NCBI GenBank assembly: GCA_965261455.1
Contig: OZ253453.1
Location: forward strand, 1,488,001-1,552,000
DNA from: DAOUKH01 sp965261455
GTDB lineage: Bacteria > Chloroflexota > Dehalococcoidia > SHYB01
DNA: 64,000 nt
Direction: 5' to 3'
The notes below the pieces were generated by a model that saw nothing but the letters and a program-made list of their open reading frames with translations, did not search any database and was not told where the DNA came from. How positions within the stretch are numbered: the first letter of the stretch is position 1; every line of letters begins with the position of its first letter. Shown piece after piece: positions 26,889-35,533 of this stretch. The position numbers and the translations under genes were made by a program.

Positions 26889-27779
26889 TTAGAGGATCGG
26901 CGCGGTGGGAAGCCCCCACGTGCCGGGGCCGTAGGGGTCGGGGAAGCCGCGGCCGTCGACGAGGTTGTGCTCGGGGGCGAACTGCGGCCCGTTGATCGTC
27001 TTGCCCGCGAAGACCATCGGATAGGGGTGCTCGCAGATGTAGGCCGCCACCGCGCCGGGCACGTCGGTGCTGAGGCCGGGGATGTCGAAGCCGAACGCGC
27101 CCATGTCCTGCGTCATGCGCTCGGTCACCACGAAGCCGGGTTCGAGGCCGATGAAGGCCACGTTGTGCTTGCGGAACTCCTTGCCGAGCCCGGCGACCAT
27201 GCGGTTCACCGACGCCTTCGAGATCGAGTAGCCGAGGCCCCAACCGCCTTCGCCGATGTCTTTGGCCGATTCGTGGTTGCCCGCGCCGGAGGTGACGCTG
27301 ATCATGATCCCGCCGCCCTGCTTGATCATCGGATCGAGCGCGAGCCGCGTCAGATACAGGGGATTGATGACGTTGGCGAGGAAGTGGTTCTCCAGAGCCT
27401 CGATGGGCGTGTCGACGAAGTGGTCCATGTGACCCGGGCCGATGTAGCGGGCGTTGTTTATCAGGACGTCGATCCGGCCATACTTTTCGAGGGTGGTGTC
27501 GATCAAGTTGTCGCAGTCGGCGCGCTCGAAGAGGTCGAGCTTGACGGAGAGCGCCTCGCCGCCGAGTTCCTCGACCTCGCGGGCGGTGGTCTCCAGGCTG
27601 CCGGGCAGGGGGACGGTGTCCGATCGCTTGATCGTCGAGGAGTGCTCGATGGCGGTCCCTTCCTTCACCGACCGCGCGGCGAGCACGACGGCGTAGCCGC
27701 ACTTCGCCAACTCCAGGGCGCAGCCTCGCCCAATGCCGCGGCTCGCTCCGGTCACGATCGCTACTTTTCTGTCGGCCAT
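26889..27779 (-). CDS. Short-chain dehydrogenase/reductase
   Basis: A 296-residue NAD(P)-dependent SDR. The cofactor loop is TGASRGIG (10-17), NNA is at 108-110, and the catalytic residues are Ser164 (SVTSGAG), Tyr184 and Lys188 (YSISK). A C-terminal extension (FAPEHNLVDGRGFPDPYGPG) goes beyond the minimal fold. The start at 27779 follows GGGAGG by six bases; the frame is open to 27839 without conserved sequence. Substrate unknown. Isolated gene, divergent from the ABC transporter. Confidence 0.9.
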   Translation of the reverse strand: MADRKVAIVTGASRGIGRGCALELAKCGYAVVLAARSVKEGTAIEHSSTIKRSDTVPLPGSLETTAREVEELGGEALSVKLDLFERADCDNLIDTTLEKYGRIDVLINNARYIGPGHMDHFVDTPIEALENHFLANVINPLYLTRLALDPMIKQGGGIMISVTSGAGNHESAKDIGEGGWGLGYSISKASVNRMVAGLGKEFRKHNVAFIGLEPGFVVTERMTQDMGAFGFDIPGLSTDVPGAVAAYICEHPYPMVFAGKTINGPQFAPEHNLVDGRGFPDPYGPGTWGLPTAPIL

Positions 27780-27863
27780 GAATGCCTCCCCAAACCAGAA
27801 TGCCGTCATTAGACCACGGCGCGGCGCGGTGTCAAGCAAGGGGCCAGCGAATAGGCCGGTTTA

Positions 27864-27892
27864 TTGACAATGGCACTTCTGTCGCCTACCAT
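27864..27892 (+). promoter_or_regulatory. Promoter of the ABC substrate-binding protein gene
   Basis: TTGACA (27864-27869), 17-base spacer, TACCAT (27887-27892). Leaves an untranslated leader of roughly 105 bases before the ATG at 28005. Confidence 0.5.
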
Positions 27893-28004
27893 CGCGCCTA
27901 TCTTGGGAGCGGCGCTCCGGCGCTAGCGTCGGCCCCTGTTGGACAGGGCCGCCTCTACTCCGCGCATCGGGACACCGCCGTCACACTCTCTGTAGGGGGA
28001 GCTC

Positions 28005-29783
28005 ATGTCGACTCGCCTTCGATTTACCCATAGGATTACGACTTTCGGGGCCCTGTTCCTGGTGGTCGCGCTGATCGCCGCGGCCTGTAGCAATCCTGAC
28101 CCGACGGCCACGCCGGTTCCTCCGGCGGCAACCGCGGCACCGACCGCGATGCCGGAACCGACCGCGATGCCGGAACCGACCGCGATGCCGGAACCGACCG
28201 CGATGTCGGCACCGACTGCTATGCCGGCACCGACCGCGACGCCGGTCCCGACGCCGGTTCCGACGGCTTCCGAGGCCATGATGGAGAGCGGCGGTCACCT
28301 GATCGCGGCGGTCTCGGCGGACACCGGTCTGCGGGACGGTCACCAGATCACCGCCGGCACCGAGATGCGGCTCATGTACCCGAACTTCGACCGGCTCTTC
28401 CTCGAAGAGGCCGATGGCCGGCTGACGCCGGAGGCCGCCACGGGCTGGTCGGTGAGCGGCGACGGCCTGGAATTCCTCATCGACATCCGCGAGGGGATGA
28501 CCTTCCACGACGGCACCACCTTGGACGCCGAGGCGGTCAAGTGGAATTTCGACCGGCAGATGGACCCCGAACATCCGCAGGGACAGGGCGGGGGCATACC
28601 CATATTCATCTGCTCATGGATCCTGTTCGACCCGTACGTCGAGTCGATTGAGACGACCGGTTCGCACCAGATCAAGATGACGCTGAAGGAGACGCTGGGC
28701 CCGATCATCGCGGCGGGCTCGCTCCCCTGCGGCATCCAGATGAGTCCCACGGCGGCGGAGAACGACCTCGAGGGCTTCCTCGAAAAGCCGACGGGGTCGG
28801 GTCCGTTCGTGCTCGTCGATGCCTCGCTGGGCGAGCAGACGATCTACGAACGGAATGACAACTACTGGAACGAAGGCAAGCCGCTGCTCGACCAGCTCAC
28901 GTGGGTGGTGATGCCCGAGGCGCAGACGCGCTGGGCGGCGATCCAGAACGGGACGATCCATCTGGCGACGGAGCTGAACGCGGCCACCATCCGAGCGGCG
29001 GAGGCCGATTCCAACATCAGCGTTGACTTCCCCGAGGCGCGGCACTTCGCGGCCATCTGGCCCAATCAGAGCGCGGACGGTCCCGAACAGTTCAAGAACA
29101 AGCTGGTGCGCCAGGCCATGGCCTCGGCGATCAACAAGGAGAAGCTCGTCGCCGACGTGCTAGACCCGATCGCGTACGTGGCGCACGGGCCGATCCCGTC
29201 GAGGTCGAACATCTGGGCCAACCCGGACATCCCCAAGTGGCCGTACGACCCAGAGCGGGCCAAGGCCCTGCTGGCCGAGGCCGGCTACCCGGACGGGTTC
29301 GAGTTCAGCCTGCTGGTGCCGGCGGGTGGAGCGGGGCAGCTCGAGCCGAGGGACGTGGCGACCGTGATCCAGGCGGACCTGGCCGCGGTCGGCATCGACA
29401 TGACGATCGAGGCGGTCGAGTTCGGCACGCTCTACCAGGGTCTGCAAGATGGGATGCACGACGCCTTCCTCTACGGGATCACGTACTGGATGGCGGAGCC
29501 GTGGAACCAGATCTCGCTGATTCACCAGACGGGCCAGTTCTCCAACTGGGGCCGCTACAGCAACCCCGAGGCGGACGAGCTGATGTCACAGGCAGACAGG
29601 GCGGTCACGTTCGAAGAGAGGAAACCGATCTACGACGGGATCCAGGTCACCCTGAGCGAGGAGCAAGCCTTCGTGTACCTCTACCACGAGGTCTACGCGA
29701 TGGTGCGGCGCACCGAGGTGCAGGGCGACATCGGCTTCACCGGCAACTACGCCATGGAGATGGAGGACGTCTGGGTGAAGTAA
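28005..29783 (+). CDS. ABC transporter substrate-binding lipoprotein (family 5, peptide/opine type)
   Basis: A 592-residue extracytoplasmic binding protein. Signal peptide with lipobox IAAAC (Cys28), then a Pro-Thr-Ala-Met stalk of repeated PTAMPEP units (about 35-88), then the SBP_bac_5 domain with LEFLIDIREGMTFHDGTTLDAEAVKWNFDR and the late DPERAKALLAEAGYPDGFEF. Relatives bind oligopeptides, nickel complexes or small amphiphiles. GGGGGAG precedes the ATG. Followed by a strong terminator and then two permease genes; no ATPase gene follows, so those must be elsewhere. Confidence 0.92.
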   Translation: MSTRLRFTHRITTFGALFLVVALIAAACSNPDPTATPVPPAATAAPTAMPEPTAMPEPTAMPEPTAMSAPTAMPAPTATPVPTPVPTASEAMMESGGHLIAAVSADTGLRDGHQITAGTEMRLMYPNFDRLFLEEADGRLTPEAATGWSVSGDGLEFLIDIREGMTFHDGTTLDAEAVKWNFDRQMDPEHPQGQGGGIPIFICSWILFDPYVESIETTGSHQIKMTLKETLGPIIAAGSLPCGIQMSPTAAENDLEGFLEKPTGSGPFVLVDASLGEQTIYERNDNYWNEGKPLLDQLTWVVMPEAQTRWAAIQNGTIHLATELNAATIRAAEADSNISVDFPEARHFAAIWPNQSADGPEQFKNKLVRQAMASAINKEKLVADVLDPIAYVAHGPIPSRSNIWANPDIPKWPYDPERAKALLAEAGYPDGFEFSLLVPAGGAGQLEPRDVATVIQADLAAVGIDMTIEAVEFGTLYQGLQDGMHDAFLYGITYWMAEPWNQISLIHQTGQFSNWGRYSNPEADELMSQADRAVTFEERKPIYDGIQVTLSEEQAFVYLYHEVYAMVRRTEVQGDIGFTGNYAMEMEDVWVK

Positions 29784-29849
29784 TGCACCAGCGCCTCCCC
29801 TAGGCCCGCGGCCATGCGGCGGCGGGCCGACGGGCAGCACGCCGATACC

Positions 29850-29882
29850 AAAGGGGGACGGCCATCGCGCCGTCCCCCTTTT
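29850..29882 (+). terminator. Rho-independent terminator after the binding-protein gene
   Basis: Stem AAAGGGGGACGG (29850-29861), loop of eight, stem CCGTCCCCCTTT (29870-29881) followed by T and C. It would stop or attenuate transcription before the permease genes, giving excess binding protein. Confidence 0.8.
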
Positions 29883-29931
29883 CGGTTGGCGGAAGGGGCG
29901 GGACCGATAGCCGCCTTCCGTCCGGTGCGCC

Positions 29932-29937
29932 TATAAT
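29932..29937 (+). promoter_or_regulatory. -10 box before permease genes
   Basis: A perfect TATAAT 40 bases before the GTG start at 29977, just downstream of the terminator. The -35 is poor. Suggests the permeases have their own promoter. Confidence 0.4.
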
Positions 29938-29976
29938 CCATGATCCGTTAGCCCCGCCCACACGAGGAGCCGCTCG

Positions 29977-30930
29977 GTGGCCGCGTTCTTAGCGAAAAGA
30001 TTACTCATCGCCATTCCGACGATCTTCGGCGTGACGTTGGTCGTCTTCACGGTTATTCAGGTCACGCCCGGAGACCCCGCAGCGATCGCGGCGGGCCCGG
30101 TGGCCTCGGACGAGCAGATCGAAGAACTGCGGCAGCGGCTCGGGCTCGACAAGCCGATCATCGTCCAGTACTTCAACTGGATCGGCAACGCGGCGCAGGG
30201 CGACCTAGGCCGCTCGATCCAGTTCCGGCGGCCAGTCACGGAGCAGATCGTCGACAAGGCGGGGAACACGGCGTTGCTGGTGTTCACCGCGGTGGGGATC
30301 GCGGCGGTGGTTGGGATCGGGCTGGGCCTGCTGTCGGGGAGCCGTCCGAATACGTGGATGGACCGCGTGGCGCGGGTCTTCGGGTCGATGGGGATCAGCA
30401 TGCCCGAGTTCGCGCTGGGGATCGTGCTGATCATCATCTTCAGCGTGGAGCTGGACATCTTGCCGACTTCGGGGATGCGGCCGCCAGGGTCGACGACGAC
30501 GGAGTTTGGGGAACTCGCCAAGCACCTGGTGCTGCCGGCGGTGACGTTGGCGGTGCCGCAGATCGCGATTACGTCGCGGCTGACGCGGTCGAGCTTCCTG
30601 CAGGTGATCAGCCAGGACTACATTCGGACGGCGAGGGCGAAGGGGCTGAGCGAGTCGCTGGTGCTTAGCCGGCATGCGCTGCGCAACATACTGATTCCAC
30701 TGGTGACGATCGTCGGGTGGCAGGTTGGGTATCTGTTGAGCGCGAGCATTCTCGTCGAGACGGTGTTTGGGTGGCCGGGGCTTGGGGCGCTGATGGTGCT
30801 CGCGGTGGACGGGCGCGACTTCCCACTGCTGCAGGGGACGACGCTCGTCCTGGCCCTCGCGGTGGTGTTGGCGAACATCATCGTCGACATGAGCTACGGG
30901 CTGATCGACCCCCGGGTGAAGGCGCAATGA
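29977..30930 (+). CDS. ABC transporter permease (DppB type)
   Basis: A 317-residue inner-membrane permease with six helices. VTPGDPAAIAAGPVAS and LRQRLGLDKPIIVQYFNWI are the extracellular loop conserved in DppB/OppB, and DYIRTARAKGLSESLVL is the EAA motif that contacts the ATPase. It starts with GTG behind GAGGAG. The stop overlaps the next permease start (ATGA). Confidence 0.92.
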   Translation: MAAFLAKRLLIAIPTIFGVTLVVFTVIQVTPGDPAAIAAGPVASDEQIEELRQRLGLDKPIIVQYFNWIGNAAQGDLGRSIQFRRPVTEQIVDKAGNTALLVFTAVGIAAVVGIGLGLLSGSRPNTWMDRVARVFGSMGISMPEFALGIVLIIIFSVELDILPTSGMRPPGSTTTEFGELAKHLVLPAVTLAVPQIAITSRLTRSSFLQVISQDYIRTARAKGLSESLVLSRHALRNILIPLVTIVGWQVGYLLSASILVETVFGWPGLGALMVLAVDGRDFPLLQGTTLVLALAVVLANIIVDMSYGLIDPRVKAQ

Positions 30931-31859
30931 GGGGAGATCACCACATCCGGGCAGCCCAAGCCGGCTACCTGGAAGCGGCCTACGCCAGGCCGAGCGCTTG
31001 GCGCCGCTGGTGGACGACGGCGTGGCAAAGTCAGACGCCGTTCTGGGGGGCGGTCATCATCTTCCTCGTGGCGTTGGCGGCCATCCTAGCGCCGCTGCTG
31101 CCGATCGCCGATCCGAACATGCTGGACACATCGGTCCGGCTGTTGTCGCCGTTCCAGTCGGGGGACCACCCGCTGGGGACCGACCAGGTGGGGCGGGACA
31201 TGCTGGCCCGTCTGATCTGGGGGGCGCGAGTGTCGCTGGCGGCGGGGATCTTCGCGGCGTTGATTTCCGTGGGCATCGGCGCGCTCCTGGGACTAAGCGC
31301 GGGGTTCCTCGGCGGCAAGTGGGACGTCTTCCTCATGCGGGTCGTCGACGTGCTTATGGCCTTTCCGCCGCTCGTGCTCGCGGTGGCGATCGTGGGAGCG
31401 CTGGGGCCGGGGCTGCGCAACGCGTTGATCGCGACGGGGATCATGGGGATCCCGCTTTACGCGAGGATGGTGCGGTCCGTGATCCTAGTAGAGCGTGAGA
31501 TGGACTACGTCACCGCCGCCCGCGCCTTGGGCGCAACGGAGAGGCGCATCATGTGGCGCCACGCCTTCCCGGCGACGATTCCGGTGCTCTCCGTCCTGCT
31601 CTCGATCGACATCGGCTATAAGATCATCGTGACGGCGGGCCTGAGCTTCCTCGGGCTGGGGAGCCAGCCGCCGACGTCGGACTGGGGCGCCATGCTGTCG
31701 GAGGGCCGGGCTTTCATCAGCAACAACCCCCACGTGGCGACGATACCGGGGATCGCGATCTTCTTCGTGGTGCTGGCGTTCAACCTCTTGGGCGACGGCA
31801 TGCGGGACTTCCTCGATCCGAGGACGTCGGGCGTCGTCCCGGAGAACACGCGGAGATGA
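30927..31859 (+). CDS. ABC transporter permease (DppC type)
   Basis: A 310-residue partner permease. HPLGTDQVGRDMLARLIWGA is the DppC/OppC hallmark, and DYVTAARALGATERRIMWRH is the EAA loop. The real start overlaps the upstream stop; an open frame upstream to 30717 is a shadow of the first permease. No DppD or DppF ATPase follows; the next gene is an EthD-like protein. Confidence 0.92.
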   Translation: MRGDHHIRAAQAGYLEAAYARPSAWRRWWTTAWQSQTPFWGAVIIFLVALAAILAPLLPIADPNMLDTSVRLLSPFQSGDHPLGTDQVGRDMLARLIWGARVSLAAGIFAALISVGIGALLGLSAGFLGGKWDVFLMRVVDVLMAFPPLVLAVAIVGALGPGLRNALIATGIMGIPLYARMVRSVILVEREMDYVTAARALGATERRIMWRHAFPATIPVLSVLLSIDIGYKIIVTAGLSFLGLGSQPPTSDWGAMLSEGRAFISNNPHVATIPGIAIFFVVLAFNLLGDGMRDFLDPRTSGVVPENTRR

Positions 31860-31896
31860 CGGCGCGTCTTCACTTGAACTCGTAAGGAGGCAATTC

Positions 31897-32679
31897 GTGA
31901 GCGGACCACTGTTGGAATGGGTGTTCTACCGGAGCGTCGGGCTGGACCGTGAAGACACGTGGATCGAGTGGTACGACTATCACCACTACATGGTGATGCA
32001 AATGCCGGGGTGGACGTGGGCGCGGATGTACCACGCGCTGATCGGGGAGGAGAAGTACCTGGCGTTGTACCGGGTGGAGGACTACAAGGCGCTGGAGCAG
32101 GTCTACGGCTGGCCGGACGTGGAGGCGGGCCGGACGGAGGTGATCGAGCACCAGCTTCACCCCGCGCTGCGGGCCGACTGGGCGGAGAAGCAGAAGCGGG
32201 GGTTCGCGGACACGGGCCAGTTCATGTTCAACGGCGGGGCGCGCAAGGACACGGGGCACTGGGGGTGGCAGCAGCTCGCCGGCTCGACCTTCGACGACCC
32301 GTTCCTGCTCGACAACCGGCATCTCGGCATGGAGATGGTCAGCGTCCCCGAGGCCGACGCGGCGCGGTGGAGCGAGTGGTACGGCAAGGAGCGCTTCCCC
32401 GCGCTCCTCGAACTGCCCGGCGTCGTCGCCGGCGGCTGGTTCGCCATCACGACGGAAGGCTGGGACGAGGAGCCCCGCTACCGCTACATGACACTCTTCG
32501 AGCTAGAGGACGAAGCCGCCGCCCTGGACCTGGGCGATCCGGCCAGGCGCGGCCCGGAAGCGAAGGCCTTCTGGGAGGACCCGGCGGCCAAGCCCTACTA
32601 TGACCTAACCACCGACGTGCTCATCGACTACTACCAGCCGATCTCGAAGCACTGGTCGTTTAAGAAGCAGGAGTGGTAG
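31897..32679 (+). CDS. Two-module EthD-like protein (paralogue 1)
   Basis: A 260-residue protein made of two similar halves. Each has an E-W-Y-x-(Y/K) helix start followed by a MPGW or LPGV strand and a closing strand (LALYRVED at 55-62; YMTLFELED at 197-205), the pattern of dimeric alpha+beta barrel proteins such as EthD. It is clearly related to 51310-52101 along the whole length (ATTEGxxxEPxY, EAKAFWEDPAA, PISKHW). Starts with GTG after GGAGG. EthD-like proteins accompany oxidative degradation genes; here it follows an ABC importer, 37 bases after its last gene. Function unknown. Confidence 0.7.
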   Translation: MSGPLLEWVFYRSVGLDREDTWIEWYDYHHYMVMQMPGWTWARMYHALIGEEKYLALYRVEDYKALEQVYGWPDVEAGRTEVIEHQLHPALRADWAEKQKRGFADTGQFMFNGGARKDTGHWGWQQLAGSTFDDPFLLDNRHLGMEMVSVPEADAARWSEWYGKERFPALLELPGVVAGGWFAITTEGWDEEPRYRYMTLFELEDEAAALDLGDPARRGPEAKAFWEDPAAKPYYDLTTDVLIDYYQPISKHWSFKKQEW

Positions 32680-32695
32680 GGGGAAGTCTTTCAAG

Positions 32696-32902
32696 ATGTA
32701 CGAAGTCTATGTGAACCGACCTAACAAGAAAGCGACAGTGCATAGGGAAGGTTGCGGGGAGCTCAGGAAGCACGGCGGAGTCAGTAAAAGGAACCCGCCG
32801 ACTGGCTACTACATCAGTGGTCTTCCCACCAGGGCCCAGGCCGAGCGACGGGCCGCGGACAGCACCTACACCGTCAAATCCTGCTCGAAGTGCGGAGCGT
32901 AG
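32696..32902 (+). CDS. Small putative zinc-binding protein
   Basis: A 68-residue basic protein, not recognised. It has a possible zinc site: His16 and Cys20 (VHREGC) with Cys63 and Cys66 (SCSKC). It lies between the EthD-like gene and a decayed copy of that gene's 3' end, so it looks inserted. GGGGGAAG is 12 bases before the ATG. Coding status moderately likely. Confidence 0.5.
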   Translation: MYEVYVNRPNKKATVHREGCGELRKHGGVSKRNPPTGYYISGLPTRAQAERRAADSTYTVKSCSKCGA

Positions 32903-32919
32903 CCTAGCAATGCGCTCTT

Positions 32920-33000
32920 CCTAGTCGGCCACGTGCCGATCGACTAGTACGAGCGGATCTCGAAGCACTGGTCGTTCCAAGAAGCAGGAGTGGTAGGGGG
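32920..33000 (+). pseudogene. Decayed duplicate of the 3' end of the EthD-like gene
   Basis: This stretch matches 32604-32684, the last codons of paralogue 1, at most positions (ATCTCGAAGCACTGGTCGTT is identical). It carries an in-frame TAG (GACTAG for GACTAC) and one inserted base after TCGTT. It also contains the 3' end of the DUF2971 gene on the opposite strand. Confidence 0.8.
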
Positions 33001-33816
33001 CTGGGGGGCAGCCTCCTCGTAGCCATACGACTTGAACGACAGGACTAGCTTGCATGGGTTCTTGGCCCGGTATCGATTGTTCTTGTCCGCCAAGCGATCT
33101 CGGATCAAGTTGACCGAATCATCAGGTGTTCTCTCCGTGTAGTACACACTAACGACTGCCTCGTTGGGTATCTGAACCAGATTGATGGGTTGACCGTGCT
33201 GATCCGTTTCTCCCGTGCCGATGGTCCTGTTCAGCTCAACAATCAAACGCCATTCCCTTTCGTAGGACCAATGGTCGCTCTTCCTCGACAGGAGAATCGG
33301 CAGATTGGACTCTGGCGAAACCAGTACTTTCGGGCCCAAGATCAGGGCTGGTTTGTCGGCATAGTCCACGCTCCGCAGGTATCCTTCCCCTACGGTCAGT
33401 TTCGTGAGCTCTGTAATGTCATAGCCAATGACGAAGCCGGATCCGTCAATGGTGTAATGAGACCACAGAAGCGGATGGCGAGGATCTGTAGTAAACGAGA
33501 CGATGCCGAACCTTGTCGATAGTTGTTCCGCAAATAGTTGACGGGTAAACAGGCTACCGTGTTCTCGCCGAGCACGGTGTACACCTTCCGCCGTGACTGG
33601 TTTGTTTACATTGATTTCAGTGAGAACCTCCGCCAATTGGCGGTTCTCTTCCGCTTCGTCCCCAATCACGTAGGTGGGAGTGACGGCACACTCGAACGGG
33701 TCGTTGAGGGATGCTGGCTGAGTAGCGCGGAGAGTCCCGTCGCCGACCTCTGGGATGCAGGTGAGGGCTCTCTCCGAAGTGACATACTTGTAAAGGACAA
33801 TCATGGCATCCGACAC
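32944..33816 (-). CDS. DUF2971-domain protein
   Basis: A 290-residue protein with the DUF2971 pattern: VLYKYVTSERALTCI, LNDPFECA, GIVSFTTDP..PLLWSHY, GSGFVIGYD and SYEREWRLIV. The family is often found near phage-defence genes; its activity is unknown. The last ~15 residues are encoded by the reverse strand of the duplicated EthD tail, so the original C-terminus was probably changed. GTG at 33816 or ATG at 33804 may be the start. Base composition is less GC-rich than the flanks. Confidence 0.72.
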   Translation of the reverse strand: MSDAMIVLYKYVTSERALTCIPEVGDGTLRATQPASLNDPFECAVTPTYVIGDEAEENRQLAEVLTEINVNKPVTAEGVHRARREHGSLFTRQLFAEQLSTRFGIVSFTTDPRHPLLWSHYTIDGSGFVIGYDITELTKLTVGEGYLRSVDYADKPALILGPKVLVSPESNLPILLSRKSDHWSYEREWRLIVELNRTIGTGETDQHGQPINLVQIPNEAVVSVYYTERTPDDSVNLIRDRLADKNNRYRAKNPCKLVLSFKSYGYEEAAPQPPTTPASWNDQCFEIRSY

Positions 33817-33933
33817 GCGTTCAGGGCAACACCTTGGGCGTGAAATTCTACACCACGGCTCGATCCCCGCCGGTGAGGATCAATCTGTGGACGGCGGTGC
33901 TTAGGCCGCTGCCAGCTGGTTGTAGTGCCGGGG

Positions 33934-34497
33934 CTAGGGACCGGTAGGCCCGTTCCGCTGGCTCGGAACGGGCGGTGGCGCTGGTAGCCCTCCCACCTCG
34001 GCCTCGGCTTTCTCGTACCACTCACGCCAAAGGGCGTCTTCCTCGGCGTGGCCCCTGTCCATACCGGCTCTAAAGGGCATCATGCGGCGCCAAATCGCAT
34101 CGACCACGCCCCGGCTGATGTCCTGACTTGGTTCAAACGGCGGCGCGGGTGGTTCTCGTCCTTCAGCTTGGGCAGCTGCAAATTCCTGATGCCACGCTCT
34201 CCAAAGGGCATCACTATGGGCGACCCCTCGCTTGAACGGGGCCAAGACGAACATGCCAATCGTTCCCGAAGTGGTGTAGTACAGCCATACCGACAGAACG
34301 GCAAGCGTTCCCATCTTCGTCAAGATCGCCACGATCGTATCGGGCAGCTTGTCGTCCGTGACGTAGTCTGTCTCGTACCAGGCAAGTAAGCCGACGGCAA
34401 GGACAACAAGAACCGTGACGGCTTGCACAAGCCAACCTTGTGCCCTCTCCTCGAAATCGGACCTTTGGATGTTCACGTTCACCACCGTAGATGCCAC
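33934..34497 (-). CDS. Two-TM protein with repeated cytoplasmic motif
   Basis: A 187-residue protein, not recognised. Two hydrophobic helices (about 22-41 and 55-80) are followed by two related soluble segments: FKRGVAHSDALWRAWHQEF ... PPAPPFEPSQD and FRAGMDRGHAEEDALWREWY ... PAPPPVPSQR. Starts with GTG. Its neighbours (DUF2971 protein, nuclease-like protein) hint at an accessory or defence role. Confidence 0.55.
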   Translation of the reverse strand: MASTVVNVNIQRSDFEERAQGWLVQAVTVLVVLAVGLLAWYETDYVTDDKLPDTIVAILTKMGTLAVLSVWLYYTTSGTIGMFVLAPFKRGVAHSDALWRAWHQEFAAAQAEGREPPAPPFEPSQDISRGVVDAIWRRMMPFRAGMDRGHAEEDALWREWYEKAEAEVGGLPAPPPVPSQRNGPTGP

Positions 34498-34559
34498 AGG
34501 GACGAGATTGCCGAGACACTATATCGGGCTGTTGAACTGTGTAGAGCCTGCGTCCGCGT

Positions 34560-34625
34560 GAAAAGGCGAGTCGCGACTCGCCTACGACAGGGATGGATTC
34601 TTGTGTGCGCGGGAATGACGGTGGG
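34560..34625. repeat. Degenerate palindromic repeats
   Basis: AAGGCGAGTCGCGACTCGCCTACG followed by a worn form of the GGATTCCCGCTTTCGCGGGA element (GGATTCTTGTGTGCGCGGGA, with AATGACGG). The rest of the gap to 34760 has no gene. Confidence 0.65.
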
Positions 34626-34759
34626 GGGTCGGCAGCCCCCGACGAGCCTTGGGTAGTTGGCGCTAGCCCCTACCCCTGGGGCGCCGATTACGTAAGGGCC
34701 TAGCCCCCTACCGCGACGCGCAGCCGCCTGGTCGACCTACCTGCGTTAGACTGTTCGGC

Positions 34760-35497
34760 ATGCCGCGCCTCACTTTCTTCATAGCCACGTTGCTGGCCCT
34801 ATTATTGGCCGTCGGCTGTTCCGCGCCCGAGCCGACCCCATACACTGCCGCCACCGCCTCCGCCCAAGCCGCCACCGCCGACGCCCAGGCCGCCACCGCC
34901 GACGCCCGCGCCGCTACCGCCGAGGCTCGTGCCGCCACCGCTTCCGCCGTTCGCCCCACAGGCACCGCCATGGCTGCAAGCACGGCCACAGCCGCCCACG
35001 TCACCGTCACAGCCGCCGCAGCCACCTCAACTGCTGTTACATCTGACTACCTTAAGGCACGTAGCGCGGCTCGTAATCTGTCGTGGCGACTTTCTACGGC
35101 GGAGGTGACCGCCACCATCACCGCTGCAACCGCAATTGCCCCACACCATATTGAGACGCGCGCCACTGCAATCGCCGCGAGGGCCACCGCCCTCGCCGCT
35201 GTGCCGAGACCGCCAGTCCGGCAAAGAGAAAACCCCGATGCGCGCTCAGAGCGGATTATTGGTCAGGCATTGGTGAGATTGGGCCGAAGCGGCCATTCGG
35301 GCACGGAAGAATGGGATGCCCACACCTGTGGGCTGCTAAGCTCCGCTGATAGCAGGGGCTTCACTGAAGTCTGGAACACGGCCTCGGGGCAGGTCAGATT
35401 CGGCACTCTAGACCAGTACCTCCAGGCAACGGTGCGAGAGGGACCCCGTGATTGGGAAAGCGAACTTGTCTTTGCCCTCCTCTTGGACCACTGCTAG
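34760..35497 (+). CDS. Lipoprotein with Ala/Thr heptad repeats
   Basis: A 245-residue secreted lipoprotein. Lipobox LLAVGC (Cys20) follows a hydrophobic signal. Residues ~30-65 are heptads AQAATAD/ARAATAE, and the Ala-Thr-rich composition continues to ~155, as in an extended or coiled-coil stalk. A C-terminal domain of about 85 residues (from RSERIIGQALVRLG to LLLDHC) has two cysteines and no recognised family. A TAGACT -10 box lies eight bases before the ATG, so the transcript may be leaderless. Confidence 0.6.
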   Translation: MPRLTFFIATLLALLLAVGCSAPEPTPYTAATASAQAATADAQAATADARAATAEARAATASAVRPTGTAMAASTATAAHVTVTAAAATSTAVTSDYLKARSAARNLSWRLSTAEVTATITAATAIAPHHIETRATAIAARATALAAVPRPPVRQRENPDARSERIIGQALVRLGRSGHSGTEEWDAHTCGLLSSADSRGFTEVWNTASGQVRFGTLDQYLQATVREGPRDWESELVFALLLDHC

Positions 35498-35533
35498 GTC
35501 GCCAGCACTCAACCTAGGCTCGGGAGGGATACA

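Noticed and set aside
26352..27812. Plus-strand frame of 486 codons across the tandem repeat and the SDR gene.
   Set aside because: Its start is repeated DNA and its rest is antisense to the SDR gene.
32604..33000. Integrative element with attachment sites.
   Set aside because: The direct repeat is imperfect and no integrase or other mobility gene lies between; kept only as a gene-tail duplication.
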